64,000 nt of DNA from Cyprinodon diabolis (GCA_030533445.1 CM060081.1:39955611-40019610); one strand, 5' to 3'. Counted from the first letter of the stretch, positions 20,510 through 33,664 are shown. The notes: generated by a model not told the origin, from the sequence alone. Made by a program: numbers and translations.

Positions 20510-23270
20510 CAGCCATACTCTATGCCTGTGTGGTACTTGCAGGAGTATAGGGAAGAAAGTTCATATCTTCAGGAATCAATTTATGTGAGGTCGGATAGAC
20601 CGTATATACTGTAGGTCACCACATGCAAAACATTCTGTATTTTATGTATGGAAACAGTGAAAATATAAATTGTATTCATATTTTAACCAAAGGTTTAACA
20701 ATATATTCTTGTAAATCTTGTAATTTGTGATACATTGGTATTTTTTCAAATGGCTCTGCCATGACTTTGAAACCACCAACCTGATAAATGGAGGTTACCC
20801 CTTTCATACTTTGTTATGACATTAAAAATTGTCGGTTGGAAGGCAGACACACAATTTATAAATAAAAGTTTTTTTTTTTAATGTATGCTGGCTAAAAGGG
20901 GATTAGTCTTTTTTATAATATGAGGAGGCTTAACAGGGGGTCTTTATTATTTAACATCAACGAAATTAATTTTTATTCCAGTGCTGTCATTGATTTTAAT
21001 ACAAAAAATAGGAATGAATTTCAATGATAGAAAGTAATAGATGACTTGTTTTGAAGCCTGCATGACCATCTGCTCAAAAGGCGGGCCAACTGACCAAGCT
21101 GACAAAGGTGAGGATACATGGAGAGATAAAAGACGGATACTGAACTGCAAAATCGATAGCCAGGAACAAGTTTGAGCTAATCTGCAGGAAACAACAACAA
21201 AACTGCTTGTTCCCACAAATGTTTTTTCCATTGGGGAAACAAATGGATTATTTATAGTTCCAACTAAATGAGCAGCGTATAAACCTGGAGGAGGAAAGCG
21301 GCTGTTTGTTTGACCAGCTCCTGGGAAACATCTTCGAAACTATAAAACCTTTCCAGACGTTGTGGATAATGGTGAAAATCAAATCTGGTGAAGTACAGTA
21401 AGAGGAGGCGACTATCACCATCAACTGGTCAATACAACATATAGAGATGGAGCCAAACTACAAAGGAGTTGGATGGAGTCCAACTAGTTTATTTGGCATG
21501 TTCTCCTGCTGTTGGGACATCAGAAGATGTGACAAGTGCTGCTGCTCCTCCCGAGCACTGTTTAATGTCCTACTCAAAGTAAAACAATATTTAGTTTAGT
21601 TCGTCCAGAGAAGCAATTTGTTTTTCTGATGGTAAAAATTAGACAAAGATGAAAAAAAATGTGCTCCACATATAAATGGTAATTATCTTTGCACAAAACA
21701 ACTATAAAAAAGGAGGTAAAACTGTTACATTATTGGAATTTTTTAAAATATTCTGTGGGTTTAGACTTATTTTTATTTCAATTAGATGGGAAAAGTTGTG
21801 TTATCCTAAGTTGTCCATATTTTCAGAGTTTAAGTCAGAGTAGAGTGAAATTAGAAAAAACAAACAAAGAACCTTTCTGTGAAAACACAGTAGCTAGGAA
21901 TAGGTTAAATAATAGCCCACAGCATTATTTATATACATTGGCACAATGGAAACAATCCGCAATAACTGAAAAAAGTGAGAGTGAATAATTTTCTATAGTG
22001 CCATTCGTTTAAATCCAAACAACTGAAATATCACCATGAGTTCCTTTATTTTTAAGAGTCGATGTATAACAAAACATATCCTGTTGTTAGTCGCTTTATA
22101 GCAAAGCAACAGCTGTGTGAAAATAAAAGAAAGGGAACTGCTTTCATTAGATGGGTTTCCAATGCAAATTACTCTACAAAAAACACCAAAATCAACACAC
22201 CTCTCACCCGCACCACAGGAGGGAACAATAATTTGTTTCCCGTCTTGAACTGAGAACATGATTGCTGCCTGTGTGCTGAGTGTTTTGCTAAAAATCTAAG
22301 GTTGTTATCATCAAGTTCTTTTGTCATTAACACCAAAACAAAGATCCTGGAAAAGCACAATCTTTGCAGATAGGTTAGCACATTTCCGGCTTGCTAATTA
22401 CTGATATGTGAGGCAAATAAGGCTCAAATATGTGAGGTGTTCTCATGAAAGCATGCGTATCTCCAGTTCATTGTCTCTGAAGCTACATCAGGATTCACTG
22501 CATTGTTATGACATTCTTACCCTGGGCTGAATATCTAGGATTCATTATTCATATTGAGCACAATTAATAATTAGATCACAGTTTTGCTTTGGGAAGAATA
22601 GAAGAATATTTTGCCTGGATGCATCTTTTTCTTCTCCCAGTCCAACACCGACGTCAGCACCCATATACAAAATAACACACACACACTTGCAATGTCTGAG
22701 TAAGGCAAGTACACATAAACTCCAATGCTTGGCAGGTCCACTTAGTAGAGAACAACTAATCTAATCAAGTCTATAAGCTAATGCACAATGAAAGCAGAGT
22801 CATTTACTGGAGATAACAGTCGTCTACTTCCTCTATGGACGGGAGAGTGAGGAGGAGGCAGCCATACAGAAAAAGTTCAGCATTCAGAGTGGCACACAGT
22901 AGGATTAAGAGATCAGAAATGATCAGCAGAGTTTTACAAGAGGCACAACCCTTTGAGTTGTACCTATTCTGTCAGTTTCATCTTTATCTGTCAATTCTTG
23001 TCATGAGTTAAGCTCAATTCATTCATCTTCCATCATCAGCAGTTTATCTCCACAAAGGCAGTACACTATTGTAAATCTCCCCATGCTCACCTGTCTTTGG
23101 TGCTACCTCACTCACAGCTCAGCCTCCTCTCTTCAATAACTTGGTGCTCGTCTTGGTATCGCTCGCTCCATGCGTCTGGATCAGCCTCTCTATCCTCCAA
23201 CACCTGCTCTCGAAGTCAGCCTCTCGCCTGTCAGATGATGGCGAGTGCAGCCCTCCCCACTTTCTCTTCC
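20510..23270. other. Unique-looking sequence, no gene supported
   Basis: No repeat borders and no coding exon I can support. Between 22380 and 22620 the sequence is of mixed composition with several homeodomain-type ATTA/TAAT cores, which could be a conserved non-coding element, but conservation cannot be judged from one sequence. Confidence 0.4.
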
Positions 23271-23278
23271 CCTCCCTG

Positions 23279-23284
23279 TTTTTC

Positions 23285-23334
<50 letters not shown>
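23279..23334. repeat. (CT)n microsatellite
   Basis: About 25 CT units with few interruptions. The serine/leucine-rich and arginine/glutamate-rich open frames over 23097-23457 are translations of this array. Confidence 0.95.
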
Positions 23335-23336
<2 letters not shown>

Positions 23337-23339
23337 CAC

Positions 23340-24280
23340 CTCTCCTCACACACTTCCGTTAACGCTGCTGCTGCTTTTCAATCTAAGGCGAGCACAAACG
23401 CTTTCTTCTCTCTGTCTCTCTCGTGTTTCCGTCTGTAGCTCCAGTCTCTTCGCTTGATCTGTTTGTGACAGAGATGCGCATCCAAGCTTGTATATTGCAT
23501 TAGTGAGCCCTGCTTGTTGATTGCAGATTTTTCTGATTCAGTAAGACAAAACTGCAGATAAATCCAAAGTAAAAGATAACTGAATAGATAAAAAAATATC
23601 AGCATAACCTCATTTACAGGAAGGTTGCAGAGACATCAGATTTCCGACAGCTTGTTTCCACATCATAAAACCCCTTCTGCCAAAATGGGCCTAAACACCC
23701 CATTGTCCATTTGACACATTAGTGGCAGGCAACGAGCTGAAAAGCTCTCGAATGTTGCAGATTTTGAAGCACACTCACACATAATGGGGGAAATGACTTG
23801 CTCAGCTTGTAGAGGAATGAGCATAGGTTGGACTTGTGCAGTGTATTACAGAGTAATCACATTTTCCTCCTTGGTGAGGAGCCTGATCTTTGTGCATAGA
23901 CATAAAAAAGAGGACATTATTACGCATTATGCATGAAGTTACAGAGAGGTTGTAGCACAAGCATTTCCAGTATCAACTCCAAACACAGCAGTATTTACTA
24001 GTAAACGTTGAATTTTAAGTCTGTTCATTTAGTGGAAACATAAACAGGAAGGAAGTGATTTTGGACAGTTGTGGAAAGATCCACAGCTGTCTTTTGCTTT
24101 CTCCATTCATAGACAATAGATGCATTTCCCTTACAAATGTGCATAAAACTATGTTGGTATTCTGCTAAATTCAAGAATGCAAAGTTTTGCAATTATGGTA
24201 TATCCATTAAATAACAAATGCAATAAAAATTGCATGTGAATACGTTTTGTTCACTAGAAAATATGTCTATATATCATATG
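23340..24280. other. No gene or defined repeat seen
   Basis: Nothing I can assign. Confidence 0.4.
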
Positions 24281-24286
24281 CTAGAC

Positions 24287-25110
24287 GTCACGGATTAGCG
24301 GACCGCGGTCCGGATACGGACCCCCCTGCTGGCTATTTCGGACCCAACGTAGTTTAAAACATTTTGTCCAATGATTGTCTAATTTCAGTTGCACCGCTTC
24401 TCCTATTTGTACGGTAAAGCTTGCGGGACCAGGCTACACATGAGGGAAATTAGCCAATGAGCTGTGTCAGTCAGGGCTTCTACTGCTGCTTCTAGCTGCT
24501 TCAAGACACAGCAGGCAAACCTGTGGCAAGCCAGGCGATGGGAAGAAGGACCACGATGAGAAAAGGTGAAAGAAAGTGTGGACTGCTGGAAGAACTGCGG
24601 TGAACTGGTGACAGAAAAGTGAAATGGCGGGCTCAAAGATGACCCTGCTCATTTTGATTTTTGATCATTTTTATATTGAACTCAACCTGCTGCTGTAAAA
24701 CAGGATTCTCCACCATGAACATAAAAAAAAAATATATTGATCCAGGCTCGCAATGATTGTTGTTATGTGCTTGAGAATGGCTTTGTCGCCATTCAAACCC
24801 AGTTTTAAAGCCTTGCAGGTCAGCCTGAAGCCCACTGCTCTCATTAAGCCATTAAAAAACAAAACAAAACAGACAGTTTTATATACACGTGTTTTATAGA
24901 AATGTGAATTAGGAAATTGTCCATTTTAAACTGAATGACTGTTGTTCTCTACTTAAAAGAAACACTTAAGATTTTAAAATGCAAAAAAAATGTTTATATT
25001 TTTGTATTTCAAAATTCAATCTATAACATGGATGCATAACAACCTCATTTTATTTCAGTGTTAAATTCTGCTGAAAGTCCCAGATTATAATAAAGTTTGT
25101 CTCTGGACCT
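24287..25110 (+). mobile_element. Internally deleted hAT element (GTF2IRD2/SCAND3-type transposase)
   Basis: The left part carries GGATTAGCGGACCGCGGTCC and GGATACGGACC, GC-rich subterminal motifs of a hAT type. An ATG at 24624 opens MAGSKM, a plausible transposase start. At 24691 the sequence reads CCKTGFSTMNIKKKYID and, after a frameshift, CLRMALSPFKPSFKALQ from 24768. FSTMN-IK-K-R followed by CLRMA-S-F-P-FxAL is the C-terminal dimerisation end of hAT transposases related to vertebrate GTF2IRD2/SCAND3/FAM200 proteins. Everything between start and C-terminus is missing. An AATAAA at about 25088 may be its polyadenylation signal. Outer ends are not resolved. Confidence 0.55.
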
Positions 25111-25114
25111 TTAC

Positions 25115-28100
25115 TGGTTGTTGATTATCTTTATTCGGCTTTTCTTTATTTTCCAAGGCAGTAAGGTCCAGTGACATATTTCGTGACTGTGTGATATGAA
25201 AAAAAGTCTTTCAATTGCGGTTTTGTGAAAATATAAGGATATGACTGGCTATCAAAACAACCACAAAAAAAAGTTTAATTGAAAAAAGTGATTTCCTTTA
25301 AAAGATTGTTTTGTGTTTCCATTTTAAAAATGTATTTTGTAATTGCACATTTAAGAATTTGATGGCTAAATGCACCTAATGGCTCTTATCTGGTATGGAT
25401 GGATTCTGAGAGTTCAGATATAGACATTTATCCCTTCCTAGACTGATATATAACAATGAGGTTGTGTTGTATTGGTTTTTGTATTTCTACAGATCGAGCA
25501 GGGCTTGTCTTTTTGAGATTGTTTTACCTACTTCATGTAGTCAGAAAGGTTCTTTTTTAAGTGGTTAAGAATCTTTTCAAATATGGTGGCCTATATTTCA
25601 AAGTAGGCTCACCAGAAATAGGATTGATACAGGACGACATGCAGCAGTGGTCAAAGCACCGGGCACAGTTGCATCAAGGGTTCCTTGCTTTGTTCCTTCT
25701 TTACTGTGGCCCTTAAGTTGTTTTTTCTTCTATGGGTCTGGCAGTAACCTGGCCTGGAAGTGGCTTGTTAAATTTTATCTTAAGCAATATGTTTTTCAGC
25801 GCCATGTGAAGACCCCTCGCTTCTTCACCTGGGGCTATGTAAAAAACCAAAGGGTTTGATTACTTTTTGACATGATAATTTGGAAGGTTTTTATTTGCCT
25901 TAGGATTTTAACACTTGACACTTTTAAATATGACAAAAAAGCAAACAGAATAAAATAATTGCATATACTGAAACTGAATTGCTCCATTTAGTAATGGTTT
26001 CATGAATCCAGCAGTGAAAACAGCTCAAGCAGTAAAAATAACATTTCCATTTATTCAGTTTTATTCTTATCTCCTTTTTTCTCATTAGGCTGATAACAGT
26101 TGCCCATGCCTTTTATTATTTCCAATTGATCAGTCATGCTGCTGGTTTGAAACCAACCAAACAGGAAATGTAAATCTCTCTTGACAATTGACTCAGATCT
26201 GTGTTAAAATCAACCAAAACCATCCCAAAATAAAACCATAATAACACAGTTCCTATTCTTTCATTTCCTGCTTCAAAGGCTGCTCTGCTTAATCTACGTT
26301 GTTGTTTTCCGAGCACACGGGTTTCAGGTAAGCCGCTCAATCGGTCTCCACAGAGAGATATCGCGGGCATACAGGGATCACCTGGACACAGTTGAGCTGC
26401 AGGGACATAGTGAGCATGAAACATGCAGGTTAAGTGCAGTCAACACCTTTTTCTGCTTGTTTCACTTTTTTTTTTCTGCTGATGGGAAGGAACAGATGAT
26501 GAGAGGAGCAAATCATGATTTTTCAGGGCAGAGAAAATATTTGTCAAACCAGGATAGGAGAGACTAAAGAAAAGAAGATCTGTAGTATCTCAGATTGGTA
26601 TAAAAAAAATTCCTAATAGTTATTTTAAACACAGTATGCAGTCGGAGGAGCAAATATATGTATGTTAAGCTGAGACTTCCCTGAATTTCCGTTTCTCATT
26701 TAGTTAGTGATATCCCTTCTCTTCCCACTTCCTTAGGTGTGACTCTCCGCTTCCCTTTTTGGTGATGCTCCTTTCCTGAGACAAATGGACTGAAACTAAC
26801 ATTTAAATAAAACTCAATAGATGGGTAAAACAAAAAACACCACTAAAAAAAACAGAACTGGATAAGTAGAAAAAAAAGGATCACGAGCATTCATTGACTG
26901 AGTGAAACATAAACCTTAAATATACCATAAATAATAAAGTAGAAATCAAGATTAAAATCCAAGTAGCAAAAAAAGCACAAAGGAAAACATATATGAACAT
27001 TTTTAGGAACAAGCTTTACAAAAATATAGCGAGATGGAAAGAGATGAACAAACACAAGCAGAAGCTTCCGAAGACAAAATGTACAAACAATGTGCCAACT
27101 CCTGACCTCATTAAAAATACAACTGAGAACATTCCAGAAAGAAAGAGCCAACTTCCAACAAAAACACAACCACAAAGACTGAGAAACAGACTGAGTAGAA
27201 GTACTTTTTTAACTGCTTATTCCCAAAGCTTCAACACTCAAACTCTGTTGGTAGAACCGTTGTGTGTGGGATGTAGAGTCATGTAGAAGTACAAAATGCA
27301 AACTAATACCACCTACTCCAAACTAGGAAGAATGCAGAGCTGTAAATACCTTGGCTCAAAACAGATTTTATTTCAAACCAGAGTCATTGAAATAGTTCAG
27401 AATTTCCAGTAAATTAAAATGTTGTTTAAAATGTCTAACTCTGAATGTAAATGCTGTGTTAATGAAGAGAGAAACTGCACGTGAAAACATCAGGCATGAG
27501 ATTGTTATTCAGGGCTAAGGAGATGGTTTTGAAGGTTACATGATATTTGTGAAGCATAAAAAAAAAATATGCTTTCACACGGCCCCCTTTTTTCATAAAA
27601 AAAGATTTTAATCAGAAAGCTCGAGCCATTTCAGCCAAATGAAGTAACTGATCATTGCTCATTAAGATTCATCTCTACAATAAGTTGTTTCTCTGCTTTA
27701 AAAAATACAGTTTCTGTCATACAGTTTTTTTTTTCCTCTTGCAAGATTGATAATGCCTTAATTTAACCCAGGTAATAATCTAAAGACGTTTCCACTTTGT
27801 GATATAAAAAATCTAATCATGATTGTTTATGAACCATCCATCTGTCCACCTCCTTTGCCAGAAGAGGGTTTTGATTTCAGCAGCTGACTGCCAAGATTTT
27901 TCACTCAGATAAACTGAGAGAAAGGTTTGGATTGAAACATTATGAATAGAAACATGACTGCTTCCTATAGTGAACTGGTTGCTTTGGTGATAAAACAGCT
28001 TAGTTTTTGACCAGTTTGGGAAAGATTTTGTGTTTTGATGGAGCTATGACAAACGATCGATGAGTTGGAACATTCCAGATTCATTGTTATGAAGAATGAA

Positions 28101-29595
28101 GACATCTCACATCAATTTCTCCTTTTAGATTGCAGCCATGCTAGAAGTTAGAACGACCCCATAAAATCTTGCCTTTGGGTTTCTGAGGACTCCTGCAAAA
28201 ATCCTTAGTCTTGTAATATGCAGCTATTGTTGTAACAGGCTTTTGTTTATTTTCTGTGTTTTAACCAGTTTGATCAGTTGTCCTTTGAATGCTTCCGAGT
28301 TCAAATTTCCATTTGATAAACTGTACATTAATGATTAACCCAACTGCTCATTATGTGAACATTGGTTTGGGTATACCTTTTTTCAGTTACTAGTAGTGGC
28401 TAAATATCAGTTAATTGATAATAAATGACAGTCTTGATTGATAAGGTTGTTGCTTCCCATTGATTCTCATATAATAATTAATTCAAGTATTAATTCAAAA
28501 TAAATGTTAATGCTTAAAAAATATAGACATATAGTGATTCCTAGTTTAGTAATTAATAGAATCATTCAATAGAAAGAATGATAATTTATCCTTATGGCAG
28601 GTATTTTAAGATTAGTTAATTTCTGATCAATGAAACAATTAATTGTAGCTCCCTAATACTGCATCATATAACTCTGGTAATATAACTTTTTTTGCCATTG
28701 TAGCTCTGGAAGAACAATTAAATGCTGCTTCTCTCACCACTGTATTAACTACAATTTACAATTTATTGATCAATTCATTTCTAATTTATTTGAAATTTTG
28801 ATACATATAAATAATCTCACTGTGAAATACATGCAATCTGGCAAGAAAAAAATTATTCCTGTCATAAAAGGGGCATTTCTGTTATGAAAAAAAAGATAAT
28901 ATAGAAAAAAAGCAAACAATAAGAGCAAGTTGTGACCCAGCTGGTTTTAGAAGTTAAGAGTTGAATCTAAATCGATATTAAAACCGCTGACATTCAAGTC
29001 ATCCAGGTGCATGTAATAAAAAAAGGGTTACTTATCTTAAAAAGCAAACCGTGTCGCAGGGTGAGTAACTGTCAAACGAACACAGAGATCAGCAGCATGG
29101 TGTTTTTCACCACACAGAAATTACATGTTGAATGTCAGCAGGAAATGATCACAGTTCATTATGGTTGTGTTGTGCTTAATGGAGGTATCTCTGTCACACC
29201 GTGGCATTCCCTGTTATGATTTATGACCTGTCATGGCTAAATGGGCCGTTTATGGGAACTAAGCTATCATTAGTGTAATTCCTCTGTATTAAATGTATAC
29301 ATATAAAGCTCTAATGTGAGAAGTAGTGTTCAGTCAAAAAGATTGTTTCCAATATGCTGCCAGCGAAATTCATACCCGCATGTTGCTCTCCTATCTTCTC
29401 AACATAAAGGTGATTCACATCAGGCCACTGCAGCATCACTTAGGACTCTCCATGAGTGCTCGTGTGAAACCCAGATTCATGTTACCATCTTGATTGTCCA
29501 GGCTGGTCCAGTGCTGGTACCAGACACACAGCAGCTCAAAACACCATGAATCAGATCACAGCAGGAGATCAATAACAGCACTTTATCTTAGAGCC
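25115..29595. other. No gene or defined repeat seen
   Basis: Longest stretch without a recognisable element. AT-rich, with poly-A/T runs. Open frames such as 26134-26424 and 26891-27286 have no domain-like content and no splice-site context that I find convincing. Confidence 0.4.
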
Positions 29596-29599
29596 AGGG

Positions 29600-29745
29600 G
29601 AGATCAGAGGTCTGTACCATGAAGCAGGATTAGTGAGTTAACGATACATCTTCAGGTTGAACCCTGACTTTCCAGTAACTCAAAGCTGGATTCATTCTTA
29701 GAGAAGATAATCACCATGGTAATGTACTATATATACTAGGCCAGC
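29600..29745 (+). repeat. Fish interspersed repeat fragment
   Basis: AGGTCTGTACCATGAAGCAGG, AGTGAGTTAACG, TTCAGGTTGAACCCTGACTTTCC, CTCAAAGCTGGATTCA and AGATAATCACCATGGTAA. The repeated 'ACCATGAAGC ... CACCATGGTAAC' pattern is one I know from a dispersed teleost repeat. Confidence 0.5.
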
Positions 29746-30004
29746 TTTCAAGATTGATTTGAATCCTTGTAAATGCTCAAGCCAGCAGCCAATCAGCTGT
29801 TAGGGAAACAATGATGTGCCCTTTCACTGAACACTCAATTTAATTCGGAGCAAAAATAAATTAGACAAAATGATAAAAAAACAAAAACAAAAAAAACAAT
29901 TGAAAACAATTGAAAACCAAAAAGCAGTAAAAAAAAAAAATAGGCAAACTGAAAAGTTTCAAAGTATTTTTTTTATTTTCCATCTCTTGAACCGAAAATA
30001 CTTC

Positions 30005-30260
30005 AGACATAAGTGTCTCTGTGTGTGCTTACAGATTGATCTACACATTTGTGAATCTTGCTACAGATTTGTAAATCTGAATACAGATTTTAAATCTCAG
30101 TACAAATTTGTAGATTGAAAACAGATTGGTGGATTTTTTAAACATTTACAAACTGGATTACACACAGTACTTTTACACATTTTCAGACTGCTTTACAGAC
30201 AGACAAATCTCCTCACACTTTTACAGTCTCATTTACACATTTTCAAATCCCACTGCATAC
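30005..30260. repeat. Degenerate tandem of ~20-nt CAGATTT / TTACACATTT units
   Basis: Successive blocks each contain a version of ACAGATT or TTACA followed by TTTGTA/AAATCT (for example ACAGATTTGTAAATCTGAAT, ACAGATTTTAAATCTCAGT). One unit is a short palindrome, CAGATTT-GT-AAATCTG at 30064-30079. Probably a decayed minisatellite or a dispersed fish repeat built from it. Confidence 0.5.
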
Positions 30261-30264
30261 ACAC

Positions 30265-31780
30265 AAGATACAAATGCATAATTCTCCACACACATTTGCA
30301 AATAATAAAACAACAATTTTGGCCCCATACAGGACACACTGGAGGGACTATGCACCTCCCCATATGCACCAGCTCTGTTGGTGTCTGCAGAGAAGGAATT
30401 ATGGGAGTTTCTTCTGATACTGCTAACCCTTCCACCCAGTCCCGGATGAAGGAGAGGATGAGTACCAGATGGAGTCGATGTGTTACAGCCAGTGTCCGAT
30501 AAATATAATCTCTGCTGCAAGGATGGCATATATCTAGCTTTTGCTATCAAAACCATTCTACATCATTTCTGACACTTTATTTCTAAATTCAAAAGCTACT
30601 AGCCAACACATCATGAAACCAACAAAAAGACAAAGTCGGATTGATGCTAAAAACTTTACATTTAACTGATGTTAGCTTTTCATGTCGCATCAACATCTTG
30701 CTTATCCAATGTTGCAACCCGTATCCAACCAAGAACCAATGTTAATACAATGCAGTGTGTCTGCTGGATTTGAATTTATCTGTCCACCAAAACTCAATTA
30801 TAGGGGAATTATGCAAAAAAAATAAATTCTAAAAACATTACGAATATATTTAAAAGTTTCCCTTTTGTTCATATTTCAGTGTGTGAGAGCATAGAGTGAA
30901 GTGCGCTCCCACGACAGGGGATGAAATTCTCGGCAGGCATGTACTTCTCAGCATAACACCTGACTACATATATATTCCAGGTCCTAGAACCGTGTGTTGG
31001 CTGTGCGACCCGAAGGAGTGAGTCATGTCCACCGTCGGGTGAATTTGAGCAGCTCGGGAAAAATGTAGTCTGTTGAGCTGTCACTCAAGTGTCCAGTGCC
31101 CTGATGTAATTGATGAATGAATGCATCAACAGCAGAAGGATGTTTATCTCATCGCAGGTGAGTGGATGTTGATACCTAGACTTCTGTGAAATTTCATATT
31201 CATTGCATTATGAACATCAGACTGTTAAATACATGTTGGCCAAAATATATACAAATACATATATATTTTTTCTTGTTTGCTATAACAGTATAAATGGAAA
31301 GGTAGGAATGCTAGTTGAAAAAAAAGAGGGAAAACAAATTCTGTCACAGCTCAAAAATTTGGATGATTTCATTTGGACTGATCACTTCTTGTATTAATAT
31401 GATGCAATCATGGCATCAGCTTCTAGCTTCATAGTAGCCCATACATTATTGAATCAAAAAGTCCAACTAACAATATGAAATTATGTTTTGTGGGGGGTTT
31501 TCTGCTTCCATGTCCTATTCACTCCTGAGGGGGTTACATCTGGGGTTGAGATTGAATTAATTTGTAGTACAGTAATTAGGATGCATGGCTGTGTTAGATG
31601 ACAATATGTACATAATTTATGCATTTACGCAGTCAGCAATTCTTTGCCATGCGACCCTGTTTGATTTTTTTATATTATGGATACTTGTTTATCCTCTCCA
31701 TATTTCTGTAAGATGTGTTTTGTTCCTCTCAGGAGAAATATGATATTCATCTTTCTGCGCTCATTATTATGAATGGTCTG
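30265..31780. other. No gene supported
   Basis: Contains a somewhat GC-richer patch at 30880-31110 of unknown nature, possibly an old transposon. Otherwise AT-rich. Confidence 0.35.
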
Positions 31781-31785
31781 CTACC

Positions 31786-31960
31786 TTAAACCCGCCAATC
31801 TATACGTACACCAAGCTGGATTGAGTTAGTGAGTTGATATTCAGCTCCGAGGTAATCCTGATCATGGTTGTCATTGTTTTGAATTGGAAGAAATCCCGCT
31901 ATGTTGGGCTCGCCTTGTGGTACGGGCCTCTGCTGTATTCTGAAGTTGAAAATAGGAACA
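31786..31960 (-). CDS. Candidate exon, unidentified
   Basis: On the minus strand a pyrimidine-rich TTCATATCTTTGTTCCTCAG ends at 31961 and could be a 3' splice site. From 31960 one frame stays open for about 57 codons to a TAA at 31786-31788. Its protein includes RPVPQGEPNIAGFLPIQN and DYLGAEYQLTNSIQLG, with balanced composition unlike the lysine/phenylalanine-rich chance frames nearby. It could be a terminal exon ending at the stop, or an internal exon ending at a GTGTAC or GTATAG donor near 31804-31811. I do not recognise the family. The start phase (one base completing a codon) does not join directly to the microexon at 39451-39486. Confidence 0.25.
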
Positions 31961-31964
31961 CTGA

Positions 31965-33010
31965 GGAACAAAGATATGAACAATTGATTGATTAGTTTTT
32001 TAGTTTACTCCTGTTTTTAGAGTAGAAAACCAAGCTCATTATTGCTCCCAACGTGTCGATATGAAACTGAATGACTGAGTGAAATCCAACAGTACAACTG
32101 AGCAGAAATGTCTATGAATATGCAAATGTGCTTCTCTGCAAGATCCGAGCTGCTCGCTCAGCTTTAAAACAGGACTTTCTGTAAAAAAAAGAGAAAAAAT
32201 GCTGAAGCAAAACTTCTCCATATCACAGTCAAGAGAGCACATGGTGCTATATCTAGATTATAAAGATTAGCTAGAGCTTTCGGCTTGATCTCTTGGAGGA
32301 ATTGATGGAAGGAAATGTAAAAATGATCTGTGTCTTTTCAAAAGACTTGTTCTCTTGAAATACAATTGAAATGTTCATCTTGTTTGGTAAATGAAGATAA
32401 GCCTATGTGACTCATTAGAAGGTTGATTAAATGGAACCCCTCTGTGCTACATTCTGGGAGCCTTTGTGAGAATTTAGCTGATTAAAGTTATTGTGTGGCT
32501 TGATATAGTGTGGCCTCCAGCTGTTTAAAGTGGCAGCAGCAACCGCTGGATGCAAAACAAATGGCAAATTAAGCTGTCAGAGAGGCACATTTACATGCAT
32601 GCATTTAAGATAAACAATAACTGCGACCTACATTTTTGAAACTAAAACTATGATGTATTTTGAGTGGGAAATAAGCTGAAGTTATTTGTTGGATCTTACT
32701 ACATTTCAGCAAAATGTATCATCTAATAAAAGCTAATCACTCTATACCTACATGTTGAATATCAGGCTACATTAATCTCTCATGGCAGCAAAGAGTAAGG
32801 TGATAACTATTTAAATAGTTTAAAAAACTTTCAAGCAATGCATCTGCATTGTTAAAGCTAGTCAGGGCTCCAGGACCAGCAAGGAAAAAAAAAAAAAAAA
32901 AACACACCATATTGTTGACACTCATGTTGACACTGTTCAAATTAAAGTTACTTATGTCAATTCTACAGTTCTATTTTTTGTTTCTTTTTCTTGAATCATA
33001 TTTTTAGGTA
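31965..33010. other. Unique-looking sequence; possible conserved non-coding element
   Basis: 32440-32620 has balanced composition and a dense set of transcription-factor-like cores (CTGATTAAAG, GATAAACAATAA, GCAAATTAAG, ATGCATGCAT). An 18-A run lies at 32884-32901. No coding. Confidence 0.3.
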
Positions 33011-33014
33011 ATTT

Positions 33015-33238
33015 GAGAATATCAGTTGGACTATAGTTGGCCGGTCAGTGCATATCCCTCGTATGTCCATGTTCAGTTTTTGTTTATATTCTTGCCAATA
33101 TACTGTACATTGGATATCAGCCAATATCTGATTATGGCCTAAATATCAGATATCTGTTTTTTTTTAAAGGCCCCAAGATCGACATCGGTATCTGCCTTCA
33201 AAATCTTATATCAGTCAGGCTCTACTACACAGATAGAC
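33015..33238. mobile_element. hAT-like MITE fragments
   Basis: 33020-33058, on the minus strand, reads AGGGATATGCACTGACCGG and continues CCAACTATAG. 33110-33232 reads GGATATCAGCCAATATCTGA ... GGCCCCAAGATCGACATCGG ... ATATCAGTCAGGCTCTA. These are the 'TATCGGCC ... ATATCGGTCAGGCTCTA' and 'AGGGATGCACTGAC' ends of small hAT-type elements common in fish. The order of pieces is not that of one intact copy, so it is rearranged or two fragments. Confidence 0.45.
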
Positions 33239-33501
33239 ACAACTGATGGTAAGTCTTTTTAATGAGATAAAAACAATGATCACAGAAATAACTTGAATCT
33301 GATAAATTAAAAATGGTTTGAAAAACATTACCGTTCAACTATGCTTCAACAGAATGATTTTAGAAAATAAACTCATGAAACAGTCTGGGACAATTCAGTT
33401 TAATGCACTTCTGCCAACTTAGAACTTTTTAGAGCCCTCTAGTGACTTTTTTCCCCCAATAAAGTTACACACCACAAATTAGGTGACTCTTTCTGTTTCT
33501 A

Positions 33502-33664
33502 CAGACTTTGGCACAAGTTGCTCTAAATTTGATGATCTTCCTCAGCAAGTAGTGAAGGAGCGAGCCTCTCTCTCGCCCAAAGCACCGATAGGGATCCAAG
33601 CGCAGCTCTGCAGCCAAAGCCTGCAGGAAGACCGAAACATGGTTCTACTGTGTTGCCCCTATTA
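33502..33664 (+). CDS. Very tentative candidate terminal exon
   Basis: CTCTTTCTGTTTCTACAG at 33484-33501 is a good acceptor-like sequence. It is followed by an open stretch of about 53 codons that includes FDDLPQQVVKERASLSPKAP and ends at TAA 33663-33665. No homologous family is recognised, and a GC-rich repeat fragment would look similar. The strand is opposite to the other two candidate exons. Confidence 0.15.

Noticed and set aside
23097..23457. Ser/Leu-rich and Arg/Glu-rich open frames on both strands
   Set aside because: Products of the (CT)n array.
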